Assembly: GCA_947453415.1 (NCBI GenBank)
Contig: CANGGG010000033.1
Coordinates: forward strand, 1 to 33,187
Source: Bacteroidota bacterium
GTDB lineage: Bacteria; Bacteroidota; Bacteroidia; UKL13-3
Direction: 5' to 3'
DNA: 33,187 nt
The translations under genes were made by a program, and so were the position numbers. This document shows, piece after piece, positions 23,558-31,655 of the stretch (the stretch's first letter is position 1; each line of letters starts with the position of its first letter). The notes under the pieces were generated by a model, which did not search any database, was not told the origin of the DNA, and worked only from the letters and a program-made list of their open reading frames with translations.

Positions 23558-25755
23558 AAATTTACACCAAAACTAAAATAAAATGTTCTGCTATTTCCAG
23601 GCAACAAACCTGGTCCTGGATATCCTCCAGACCTTCTTGTAGCATATACTTCATCGGTTAAATTATTTACCCCAGCTTTTATGTTACAATGTTCCATAAA
23701 AACGTAAGCACACGATAAATCCATTACACTATAGCCCGCTATTTTGCCAACTTGATACTTAGAGTCAGGCAGTTCAGTATTTAGAGCATCGGTATAAATT
23801 TCGCTGGTATTACTGTATTGAAAAGTAGTTGAAAATGTTTTTAAAGTATAGGTTAAACCCATCCTATTGATAAATCTCGGGGCATTTTCTACTTGTTTGC
23901 CATTGTAACTTTTTGTTGGATCTGTATCTTTAGAGCTTACATATTTAGCGTCAATAAAAGAGTTTGAGGTAAACAAACTTACACTTCCTAATTTGGAATT
24001 ATCTGTAAATATTTTGATTGGATTTATTTCAATAAATGATTCAATTCCTTTGCTTACAGATTGACCAATATTGGTTTTAAAATTTACTCCATTTTGTATA
24101 ATGGTTCCTATTCTATTATCGTAGTTTAAATAAAAAAATCCGATATCAAAATTTAGAAAATTTTTAACAGTTCCTCTGTATCCAGCATCTGCATTAAATC
24201 CTTTCGCATCTTTTAAATTGGGATCAATTATTTCTGTAGCGTTTGAAGGAGTAAATTCAGAAAAAGTAACAGGACGAAATGCCTGTGAAAAATTTGCATA
24301 AATATTGGTTTTATTACTTATTAAATACTCCGAACCAATTCCTGCTAATAGTACATTTCTATTGCTAGTTTGTGGCAAAATAGCACTGACGTTACTGCTA
24401 ATTGTTCCTTCCATTTTATTATAAATTTTTTCGAAACGAATACCTGGTATTACTTTAAACTTATTGGTAATTTGAAAAATATTTTCGACAAAAAATGCAT
24501 AATTAACCGTGTTAAATTTTAAATCAGTAACATATTGATTATTGCTTAGTGTAAAATCAAAATCTGATCCTGAATTACCCGTTCCTTTTTGTTTCCTTTT
24601 TGTATTTCCTACATAAGCCCTAACCCCACCAGCTAAAATGTGGCTTTGTTTTAATAATTTATATTTATACGAAAAACGCGCTTCTGTTCCTATGTTTTGG
24701 TAAAAATCCCTATCTACTCTCCGTAAATTATATGCCATGGTTAAAGGATTAATTGAGTCAACTATATTGATTGGATTTAAATTTCCAACACTGTTTCTTT
24801 CGCTCATACTTCCAAAAGTTTTAACAATTAAATTTACATTTTGCAACAAATCATATTTAAAAGTTAAGGCAGCCACATTCCAAGGAGTTCCAATCCAATT
24901 CCTTGCTCTATTTGATTGTTGGGCATTGGTATTAAATTGTATATCTGTTAACCCACCAGGTTGTTGACTAGCATAATCCATATTAGTATATTCAAAAGCT
25001 ATATTAAATTTCTTTGTAAATTGATAGTTAGCCGAAACATACAAAGTTCTGGTATTGTAACTACTATTTTGCCTCCAACCATTTGCATGTCTGTCGTGTA
25101 AAAACACATAGTAATTTAGTTTTTTAATGGTTCCGCCCATTGCCGAATAAAAATTGGCTAGCCCGTAACTTCCAAAAGTTACTTGTTCTTCTACATTTAA
25201 TTTTTTAGTGGCATGTCCTTTTTTAATTTGATAGTTTAATAATCCACCAAACTGCGTTCCATATTGTAACGATGCCGCACCTCTTACAATTTCAATTTTC
25301 GATAAAGCTTCTGTTGGTGGAGTATAATATGACTCTGGATAACCAAATGCTTCTGATGCAATGTCATATCCATTTTGCCTTACATTAAATTCCCATGATC
25401 TATTGGCACTTAAACCCCTTGTAGAAATATTGGTTTGAATTCCTGAGCCATCATTTTCCCAAATATTTAATCCTGGCACTTTACTAAATATTTGTCGGGC
25501 ATTGTTTATACTTAAGTCTGCTGCTATTTTATCAAATAAAATTACTTCCGATTTTTTTCCTGCAAATATTACATTCTCTTTTAAATCAGGCATGCGCTCA
25601 ATGCCACCTAAAACTTTTTGATCTCTAATAATCAAATCATTTAGCAAAAGTGTCTTAGTGGTATCTGTATTTTGGGATTTTATTTCAAATACAAAAAAAG
25701 TGGATAAAATAATAAATAGGATATTTTTTTTGCTCATGATTGAATGATGTTTCAT
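23554..25755 (-). CDS. TonB-dependent outer-membrane receptor, FecA-like
   Basis: A 733-residue TonB-dependent receptor, probably for ferric citrate or a siderophore. After a signal peptide (a second Met at residue 7, MSKKNILFIILSTFFVFEIKSQ, is the likelier functional start), the plug domain (about 65-195) has RQIFSKVPGLNIWENDGSG, NISTRGLSANRSWEFNVRQ, SKIEIVRGAASLQYGTQFGG and LLNYQI. The YGTQFGG wording is FecA-like. The 22-strand barrel follows and ends SRTFYFSFGVNF with a terminal Phe. No N-terminal carboxypeptidase-like extension is present, so it is not of the SusC type. A metal-operator-like palindrome lies 11 nt upstream. No SusD, sigma/anti-sigma or inner-membrane transporter genes are nearby. 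Confidence 0.93.
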   Translation of the reverse strand: MKHHSIMSKKNILFIILSTFFVFEIKSQNTDTTKTLLLNDLIIRDQKVLGGIERMPDLKENVIFAGKKSEVILFDKIAADLSINNARQIFSKVPGLNIWENDGSGIQTNISTRGLSANRSWEFNVRQNGYDIASEAFGYPESYYTPPTEALSKIEIVRGAASLQYGTQFGGLLNYQIKKGHATKKLNVEEQVTFGSYGLANFYSAMGGTIKKLNYYVFLHDRHANGWRQNSSYNTRTLYVSANYQFTKKFNIAFEYTNMDYASQQPGGLTDIQFNTNAQQSNRARNWIGTPWNVAALTFKYDLLQNVNLIVKTFGSMSERNSVGNLNPINIVDSINPLTMAYNLRRVDRDFYQNIGTEARFSYKYKLLKQSHILAGGVRAYVGNTKRKQKGTGNSGSDFDFTLSNNQYVTDLKFNTVNYAFFVENIFQITNKFKVIPGIRFEKIYNKMEGTISSNVSAILPQTSNRNVLLAGIGSEYLISNKTNIYANFSQAFRPVTFSEFTPSNATEIIDPNLKDAKGFNADAGYRGTVKNFLNFDIGFFYLNYDNRIGTIIQNGVNFKTNIGQSVSKGIESFIEINPIKIFTDNSKLGSVSLFTSNSFIDAKYVSSKDTDPTKSYNGKQVENAPRFINRMGLTYTLKTFSTTFQYSNTSEIYTDALNTELPDSKYQVGKIAGYSVMDLSCAYVFMEHCNIKAGVNNLTDEVYATRRSGGYPGPGLLPGNSRTFYFSFGVNF

Positions 25756-25766
25756 GCCACAACAAT

Positions 25767-25791
25767 ATTGTTTAGAATCAATCTAAACAAT
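25767..25791. promoter_or_regulatory. 10-5-10 palindromic operator before the TonB receptor
   Basis: ATTGTTTAGA and TCTAAACAAT are exact reverse complements with ATCAA between them. The site ends 11 nt before the receptor's first ATG and overlaps where a promoter would lie. The TTTAGA-N5-TCTAAA core resembles operators of DtxR/MntR-type or other metal-dependent repressors. Repression by metal is inferred from the gene it precedes. Confidence 0.6.
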
Positions 25792-25878
25792 GATATAAAT
25801 AAGTAAAATACATGAGCATAAAATGATTATAAATAGTAATAGCTAATAGCTAAACCTTTACGAAAAAACTGAAAAATT

Positions 25879-26394
25879 TTAAACCAAACTTTTTTGAAAA
25901 TTATCGAAAATAATTTTGAACCAAGCAGTATAATTTTGATTGTTTTGGAGTAAATCAATTTGAAGCTCTTCTAAATTTATCCATTTAAAGTTTTTTACTT
26001 CAGTTGGGTTAAAGTTTATTTCACCGTTAAAACTTCCTACTAAAACATGGTCAAATTCATGTTCGGTTAAACCATTTTCAAATGCAGCTTTGTAAATAAA
26101 ACTGGTTTTAGTAGATAACTCACAATCAAAACCCATTTCTTCCATTAACCTGCGGTGAGCAGCTTGTTCTATGGTTTCTCCAATTCTTGGATGACTACAA
26201 CATGTATTTGTCCATAGGCCAGCACTGTGGTATTTTGTTAAAGCACGTTGTTGTAATAATAATTCCTTATTTTCATTGAAAACAAAAACTGAAAAAGCAC
26301 GATGCAATAAACCTTTTTCATGGGCTTCTTGTTTTTCCATTTTACCAATTTCTTGGTCGTTTTCATCTACTAAAATTACGTATTCTAATTCCAT
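25879..26394 (-). CDS. idi: Isopentenyl-diphosphate delta-isomerase, type 1
   Basis: Interconverts isopentenyl and dimethylallyl diphosphate for isoprenoids, including the menaquinone side chain. A 171-residue Nudix-fold enzyme. The active-site WTNTCCSHPRIGE has the catalytic cysteine at Cys66 and the metal-binding His68. The Nudix-like AAHRRLMEEMGF gives metal ligands, and EHEFDHVL carries the second acid (Glu111/Glu113). HRAFSVFVFNENKELLLQQRA is the usual N-terminal strand pair. It is divergent from the phosphohexomutase gene with 150 nt between and has no partner in an operon. Confidence 0.96.
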   Translation of the reverse strand: MELEYVILVDENDQEIGKMEKQEAHEKGLLHRAFSVFVFNENKELLLQQRALTKYHSAGLWTNTCCSHPRIGETIEQAAHRRLMEEMGFDCELSTKTSFIYKAAFENGLTEHEFDHVLVGSFNGEINFNPTEVKNFKWINLEELQIDLLQNNQNYTAWFKIIFDNFQKSLV

Positions 26395-26544
26395 TTATAA
26401 AAAACCAAACATAAGTGAAGGAAATTTGTTTTTTTAAAATAATTTTAAAATAATCTAGACAATCTCATAAAAATAGTTGAAGTAGTATAGTTAAGCTTCG
26501 TGTTTTTTTTGCATTTTTGCAGCAACATAAAATAAAACAAAACT

Positions 26545-27948
26545 ATGTACGTAATAAAATTTGGAACTGATGGTTGGCGCGGAATTATAGCTGATGAATT
26601 TACTGTAGAAAACGTAAAACGTGTAGCGCAGGGAACAGCAGATTTTGTGAAAGCAAATTTTGCCAATAATTTAAACGTAGTTTTGGGTCACGATTGTCGT
26701 TTTGCAGGTGAATTATTTGCGGAAACAACTGCAAAAGTTTTATGTGCCAATGGCATAAAAGTAATCATGGCCAAAGGATTTGTAAGCACACCAATGATTA
26801 GTTTAGGTGCGGTAAAACAAGGCGCTGCTTTGGGTGTAATCATTACAGCTAGCCATAATCCTCCTGCTTATAACGGATTTAAACTAAAGGCACATTATGG
26901 CGGACCAAGTAGTCCTGCGGTGATTGATGCCGTTGAAAATGCCATTCCTAATAATTTTACTTCATCATTAAAAAGTATGGAAACTTTAATAAGCGAAGGC
27001 ATGATTTCATACACTGATTTAGAAACCATGTACGTAGATGAAGTGGAAAGTAAGTTTGATTTAAAAACCATCAAAGAAAGTAAAATGGAATTTGCCTACG
27101 ATGCCATGTATGGTGCTGGGCAAAATGTAATGCGCAGATTATTTCCAGAAATTACTTTATTACATTGCGATTATAATCCAGGATTTGACGGACAAGCGCC
27201 AGAACCTATTCATAAAAACTTAACTGAATTTAGTGAATTAATTCGCATCAGCGAGGAAATAGATTGCGGTTTGGTAACCGATGGTGATGCAGATAGAATA
27301 GGATTGTACAACAAAAAAGGGGAGTTTGTAGATTCACATCACATCATACTTTTATTGGTTCATTATTTACACAAATACAAAGGAATGGATGGTAAAGTAA
27401 TTACTACTTTTAGTGCTACTTCTAAAATTACTGAATTAGCCAAGGCCTATGGTTTACCAATAGAAATTACCAAAATTGGATTCAAATACATTTGTGAAAA
27501 AATGGTGACCGAAAACGTATTAGTTGGTGGCGAGGAAAGTGGCGGAATTGCGATTAAAGGTTTTATTCCAGAGCGTGATGGCATCTGGATTGGCCTTACC
27601 ATTTGGGAATTTATGGCTAAAACCGGAAAAAGTTTAGATGAATTAATTCAAGAAGTATATGATGTAGTGGGTAGCTTTGCAATGGGTAGAATTGATTTGC
27701 ACATTACTGAAGAAATTAAACAACATGTATTAGCCAATTGCAAAGCAGGAAAATATACCCAATTTGGTAACTATAAAATAGAGAAAACAGAAGACTTAGA
27801 TGGCTATAAATTCTTACTTGGAAATGGCGAATGGGTAATGGTTCGCGCAAGCGGAACTGAGCCTGTATTGCGCGTTTACAGCGAATCGAGCACAAATGAA
27901 AAAGCAACAGCCATATTAGAAGCTACAAAAGCAGTTTTGTTAGCTTAA
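26545..27948 (+). CDS. Phosphoglucomutase/phosphomannomutase family enzyme
   Basis: A 467-residue alpha-D-phosphohexomutase that moves phosphate between C1 and C6 of glucose or mannose. The four domain markers are in order: FGTDGWRG (6-13); the phosphoserine loop TASHNPPAYNGFKLK; the Mg site DGDADRIG; the sugar-specificity loop GGEESGG; and the phosphate-binding RASGTEP near the C-terminus. GEESGG is shared by PGM and PMM/PGM types, so specificity is left open. Its product glucose-1-phosphate would feed RfbA, encoded 12 kb away. CATTTTTG, one base off the -7 consensus, lies at about 26512-26519. A terminator follows. Confidence 0.94.
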   Translation: MYVIKFGTDGWRGIIADEFTVENVKRVAQGTADFVKANFANNLNVVLGHDCRFAGELFAETTAKVLCANGIKVIMAKGFVSTPMISLGAVKQGAALGVIITASHNPPAYNGFKLKAHYGGPSSPAVIDAVENAIPNNFTSSLKSMETLISEGMISYTDLETMYVDEVESKFDLKTIKESKMEFAYDAMYGAGQNVMRRLFPEITLLHCDYNPGFDGQAPEPIHKNLTEFSELIRISEEIDCGLVTDGDADRIGLYNKKGEFVDSHHIILLLVHYLHKYKGMDGKVITTFSATSKITELAKAYGLPIEITKIGFKYICEKMVTENVLVGGEESGGIAIKGFIPERDGIWIGLTIWEFMAKTGKSLDELIQEVYDVVGSFAMGRIDLHITEEIKQHVLANCKAGKYTQFGNYKIEKTEDLDGYKFLLGNGEWVMVRASGTEPVLRVYSESSTNEKATAILEATKAVLLA

Positions 27949-27967
27949 TATTTTAAAATATAAATTC

Positions 27968-27998
27968 AAAAAGCTGTCTAAAAAAGGCAGCTTTTTTT
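27968..27998 (+). terminator. Terminator after the phosphohexomutase gene
   Basis: AAAAAGCTGTCT (27968-27979) pairs with AGGCAGCTTTTT, with one G:T pair, around a short A-rich loop, then continues into T. Confidence 0.85.
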
Positions 27999-28086
27999 GT
28001 GTATTTCCTTTACCAATTAATTTTATAATAAAATTTCTTTCGATTTGGGTAAAAAAAATATTAATTACCTATGATAGGGATAAGAA

Positions 28087-28181
28087 TTTGGCTAAAGCCA
28101 AGTAAATATATCAATTTCATAAACCCCCAGCTAAAGCTGAGGGCAATATAACGGATCAATTGCTCTTTGGCTTTAGCCAAA
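28087..28181. repeat. REP-like element with three nested palindromes
   Basis: ATTTGGCTAAAGCCAAG on the left and CTTTGGCTTTAGCCAAAT on the right are inverted copies of one sequence (one indel). They flank a central hairpin CCCAGCTAAAGCTGAGGG (28126-28143). Each outer copy is itself palindromic (TTGGCTAAAGCCAA). The 349-nt non-coding gap 27949-28297 holds this element and the terminator; I see nothing else in it. Confidence 0.75.
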
Positions 28182-28297
28182 TTTTCTTCTTTCATTATCA
28201 CAAACTCAGGTAAATTAGTTTTCAGAAATCAACTAATCATTTTCATTATAAAATATTTTTTTCGCTGTTTTTAGTTTTTTTTAAGTAAAATTGCTTC

Positions 28298-29806
28298 ATG
28301 CCTATCGTTAATTCTTTAGTAAGTTGGTACCTAAAAAAGCGTGTTCCTTTTATTGATAGAATGATGCTTAACCCGCATGCAGTGCAGGAAGAACAGCTTG
28401 CTAAATTATTAAATATTGCCGAATTAACTTCTTTTGGCACAGCCAATAAATTTAGTAGTATCAGAAATTTTGAAGATTTTAAAAAACAAGTTCCCATTAC
28501 TAATTACGATGGTTTTAAACCATATATTGATCAAGTATTGCAAGGCAAACAAAATGTAATTTGGCCAAGCGATACCAGGTGGTTTGCCAAATCATCGGGA
28601 ACCACAAGTGATAAAAGTAAATTTATTCCCATTACATACGAAAGCCTTGATGAATGCCATTTTCAAGGTGGAAAAGATGCCATATTGTTTTATTTACTCC
28701 AAAATCCTGATAGTAATTTATTTGACGGAAAAGGTTTGGTAGTAGGCGGTAGTAACAATGTAAATAAGCTAAATGAGGAAAGTTTTTATGGCGATTTATC
28801 GGCTGTAATGATGCAGAATATGCCTTTTTGGGCACAATATTTACGAACACCAGAATTGGCCATTGCATTAATGAGTAATTGGGATGAAAAAGTAGAAAAA
28901 ATGGCCCGTGCTACTTTAATCGAAGACGTAACTAATATATCGGGAGTGCCAACTTGGACAATTGTTTTAATAGAAAAGCTATATGAAATTACGGGAAAAA
29001 ACTGTTTAACCGATATTTGGCCAAACATGGAACTTTATATTCATGGTGGGGTTAGTTTTATACCCTATAAAGAACGATTTAAACAGTTAATAAAATCAAG
29101 TCAGGTAAATTACTTAGAAACGTATAATGCATCGGAAGGATTCTTTGGAATTCAAGATGATTTGAACCGTGACGACATGCTTCTCATGCTTGACTATGGC
29201 GTGTTTTACGAGTTCATGCCAATGACAGAATATGGAAAAGAAAATCCAAATACATTGTCGATTGCCGAGGTACAATTAAATGAAAATTATGCTTTAGTAA
29301 TCAGTACCAACGCAGGTTTATGGCGTTACATCGTTGGCGATACTATTAAGTTTACTTCTATTAAACCCTATCGTTTTAAAATAACAGGACGAACCAAACA
29401 TTTTATCAATGCTTTTGGCGAAGAGTTAATGATTGAAAATGCAGACAATGCCATTACCAAAGCTTGTAAAAAATTAAATGCACATATAGTAGATTATACC
29501 GCGGCTCCAATTTATATTTCTGAAACACAAAAAGGTGGACATGAATGGTTAATAGAATTTGATCAATTGCCTGAAAACTTAAGCGAATTCACCATTCAAT
29601 TAGACAATCATTTAAAAGAAAACAACAGTGATTACGAAGCCAAACGCTACAAAGATATGGCCATGCAATTACCAAAAATACATGCGTTGCCAAAAGGAAC
29701 TTTTAGCAATTGGTTGAAACAAAAACAAAAATTGGGGGGCCAACATAAAGTACCTCGCTTAAGTAATAACCGGGATGTTTTAGAAGAGATTTTAGGAACA
29801 ATTTAG
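28298..29806 (+). CDS. GH3-family acyl-adenylate-forming protein
   Basis: A 502-residue bacterial GH3-family protein of the ANL adenylate-forming superfamily. The plant members conjugate auxin or jasmonate to amino acids; the bacterial role is not known. The ATP loop is WFAKSSGTTSDKSKFIPITY. NYLETYNASEGFFGIQDD corresponds to the adenine-binding A5 motif, LWRYIVGDTIKFTS to the ribose-binding aspartate region, and the hinge FKITGRTKHFINAFGEELMIEN to A8. All core motifs look intact. The protein is cytoplasmic with no signal. It converges on a DEAD-box helicase gene and has no biosynthetic neighbours that would name its substrate. Confidence 0.92.
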   Translation: MPIVNSLVSWYLKKRVPFIDRMMLNPHAVQEEQLAKLLNIAELTSFGTANKFSSIRNFEDFKKQVPITNYDGFKPYIDQVLQGKQNVIWPSDTRWFAKSSGTTSDKSKFIPITYESLDECHFQGGKDAILFYLLQNPDSNLFDGKGLVVGGSNNVNKLNEESFYGDLSAVMMQNMPFWAQYLRTPELAIALMSNWDEKVEKMARATLIEDVTNISGVPTWTIVLIEKLYEITGKNCLTDIWPNMELYIHGGVSFIPYKERFKQLIKSSQVNYLETYNASEGFFGIQDDLNRDDMLLMLDYGVFYEFMPMTEYGKENPNTLSIAEVQLNENYALVISTNAGLWRYIVGDTIKFTSIKPYRFKITGRTKHFINAFGEELMIENADNAITKACKKLNAHIVDYTAAPIYISETQKGGHEWLIEFDQLPENLSEFTIQLDNHLKENNSDYEAKRYKDMAMQLPKIHALPKGTFSNWLKQKQKLGGQHKVPRLSNNRDVLEEILGTI

Positions 29807-29875
29807 GGATTTTTTGATTTGGAGATTTAGAGATTTTTTGATTTAAAAATTAAAAGATTGATTAATTATTCAACA
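29807..29875. repeat. Short direct repeats in the convergent gap
   Basis: GATTTTTTGATTT occurs exactly twice (29808-29820 and 29832-29844), separated by GGAGATTTAGA. The 135-nt gap to the helicase end also contains GCACTT three times near 29914-29941. These are the low-complexity intergenic repeats typical of the phylum. No clear terminator is visible. Confidence 0.5.
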
Positions 29876-29941
29876 TCCCAACTCATTTATACTTCATACT
29901 TCATCATTTATTTCGCACTTTTGTCACTCCGCACTTCGCAC

Positions 29942-31288
29942 TTATTTATTCTTTCTTTTCAAAGCCCTATTTCTTTCTACGCCTCTGTTTCTGGGTTTAG
30001 TTTTATTTGGATTTCTTTTTCTAGGTCCGCCTAAATTTTCTTTGGTATTTTTGGCTTTCTTTTCGTGGAATGAAGGTTTGGCTTTTTTGTTTTTCTTAAT
30101 CTTTAAATAGTTTTTTGAGCCAACTTCTGCTTTTTCTTCTGCTGCAAAAACCGTTGATATTACCACTTCTTTGGGTATTTCTACTATTGGAATTGGCATT
30201 TTCATTAAGTTCTCAATGTAAAATTGGTATTCTTCTTCTACCTCATTTACAAAAGTAATGGCCAAACCATTTTTACCTGCTCTACCTGTTCTACCAATCC
30301 TGTGCAAATAATCTCCAGGCGAATTTGGCGTATCAAAATTAATTACATGACTTACATCGGCTATGTCAAGTCCACGAGCTGCAATATCAGTAGCTATTAA
30401 TATTCGAACTTTTCCTTCTTGAAATTTCTTTAAATTAGCAAACCTGATGTTTTGGGATTTTGCAGAATGAATCACTAAAACATCATCTACAAATTTGGTT
30501 ACCATTTGCTCAAATAAACGGTCGGCATACTTAATGGTTGACACAAAAACCAATACTTTATTGATAGACTCATCTGTGTTTAACAAATGCTCTAATAAAT
30601 TCAGTTTGGTGTTATAATTGGGGACCGAATAAGCCGATTGGCCAATTTGTAATAAAGGAGTTCCATGTGCTGCAATTTCTATTTTTTTAGGATTGGTAAA
30701 AAATGTACCAATTAACTTCTCCACTTCTTCGGTCATGGTAGCCGAAAACAAAATATTTTGGTGTTTAGGCAATAAATCTAAAATAGTGGTAAGCTGCGCC
30801 CTAAAACCTTGGTCAAGCATTTCATCTACTTCATCTATTACCAGCTGCTGCACTAACTTTAATTTTAAATGTCCTATGGCCGCTAAGTCAATTAATCGGC
30901 CTGGTGTAGCAACTAAAATATCCAAACCGTCAAAAACCATTTGCTTTTGAGGATTGATATTAGATCCACCATAAATTCCCCCAAATCGTAAATTGATATA
31001 CTTAGTTAGCTTTTCTATTTCTTGAACCACCTGAACCACTAATTCACGGGTGGGAACTAATATAATTACACGTGGATGCTTGTCGTGAATAAAGTTTAAT
31101 TGCCTAATAATAGGCAATAAATAAGCAAAAGTTTTTCCTGTTCCAGTTTGCGCCACTCCTATTACATCCAATCCTGACATAATAACTGGGAAGGCTTTTT
31201 CTTGAATTGGAGTGGGGTGAATATATTCTAAATCGTTCAATGCCTTCAGCAAAGGTTCGGTAATATTTAGTTCGTCAAAGTTGATCAT
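29942..31288 (-). CDS. DEAD-box RNA helicase (RhlE-like)
   Basis: A 448-residue ATP-dependent RNA helicase, likely in ribosome assembly or RNA turnover. It has the Q motif (IHPTPIQEKAFP), motif I AQTGTGKT (46-53), Ia PTRELVVQ, Ib TPGRLIDL, motif II VIDEVDEMLDQGF (DEVD at 152-155, with Val in place of Ala), III SATMT, IV VLVFVSTI, V ATDIAARGLDI and VI HRIGRTGRAGKNG. The C-terminal 70 residues are strongly basic (KKNKKAKPSFHEKK, PRKRNPNKTKPRNRGVERNR), as in RhlE/CsdA-type proteins that bind RNA. Which paralogue it is cannot be settled by reading. Confidence 0.95.
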   Translation of the reverse strand: MINFDELNITEPLLKALNDLEYIHPTPIQEKAFPVIMSGLDVIGVAQTGTGKTFAYLLPIIRQLNFIHDKHPRVIILVPTRELVVQVVQEIEKLTKYINLRFGGIYGGSNINPQKQMVFDGLDILVATPGRLIDLAAIGHLKLKLVQQLVIDEVDEMLDQGFRAQLTTILDLLPKHQNILFSATMTEEVEKLIGTFFTNPKKIEIAAHGTPLLQIGQSAYSVPNYNTKLNLLEHLLNTDESINKVLVFVSTIKYADRLFEQMVTKFVDDVLVIHSAKSQNIRFANLKKFQEGKVRILIATDIAARGLDIADVSHVINFDTPNSPGDYLHRIGRTGRAGKNGLAITFVNEVEEEYQFYIENLMKMPIPIVEIPKEVVISTVFAAEEKAEVGSKNYLKIKKNKKAKPSFHEKKAKNTKENLGGPRKRNPNKTKPRNRGVERNRALKRKNK

Positions 31289-31462
31289 AAAAGAGGTTTA
31301 TTGTAGCTTAATATATTGATTTTGCAAGGCAATAGTTGATGGAAATTAATAAAACCAACTGCTTTTTAAGTATTTACACAAATTCAAAACGGTGCAAATT
31401 AAGGCTAAAAGCTTTAATTAACTAAATGAAAAATTTAAAGTAATCAAAAATCAATTTTCTCC

Positions 31463-31518
31463 CGATTAATCGGCATTATAATCTTTCCCACGATTAATCG
31501 AGATTCTAATCTTTATAA
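31463..31518. repeat. Two-copy 28-nt tandem repeat with CGATTAATCG palindromes
   Basis: Unit 1 (31463-31490) and unit 2 (31491-31518) both begin with the perfect palindrome CGATTAATCG and continue ...ATTnTAATCTTT. A further TAATCTTTCG follows. The 367-nt gap 31289-31655 holds this tandem and the downstream promoter; I see no ORF or RNA gene in it. Confidence 0.65.
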
Positions 31519-31581
31519 TCTTTCGATTTGTATTTCAAAAACTAATTAATCTTAACATTTTAAAGTGAATAGCAATTTACA

Positions 31582-31612
31582 TTAGTAAAACTGCTTTAAA
31601 GCATTAATTTTG
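31582..31612 (+). promoter_or_regulatory. Candidate promoter of the E2 gene
   Basis: TAATTTTG (31605-31612) matches TAnnTTTG exactly. TTAG (31582-31585), 19 nt upstream, is a weak -33 element. Transcription would start near 31616, 40 nt before the ATG at 31656. Confidence 0.5.
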
Positions 31613-31655
31613 TCCATTATTTTTAAAAGTAATCAATCAAATTATTAAAAATACA

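Noticed and set aside
28298-29806. Plant-to-bacterium transfer of the GH3 gene
   Set aside because: GH3-family proteins are widespread in Bacteroidota, and base composition and codon use match the neighbours.
31463-31518. Possible CRISPR array
   Set aside because: Only two 28-nt units lie directly end to end with no unique spacers, and no cas genes are present.
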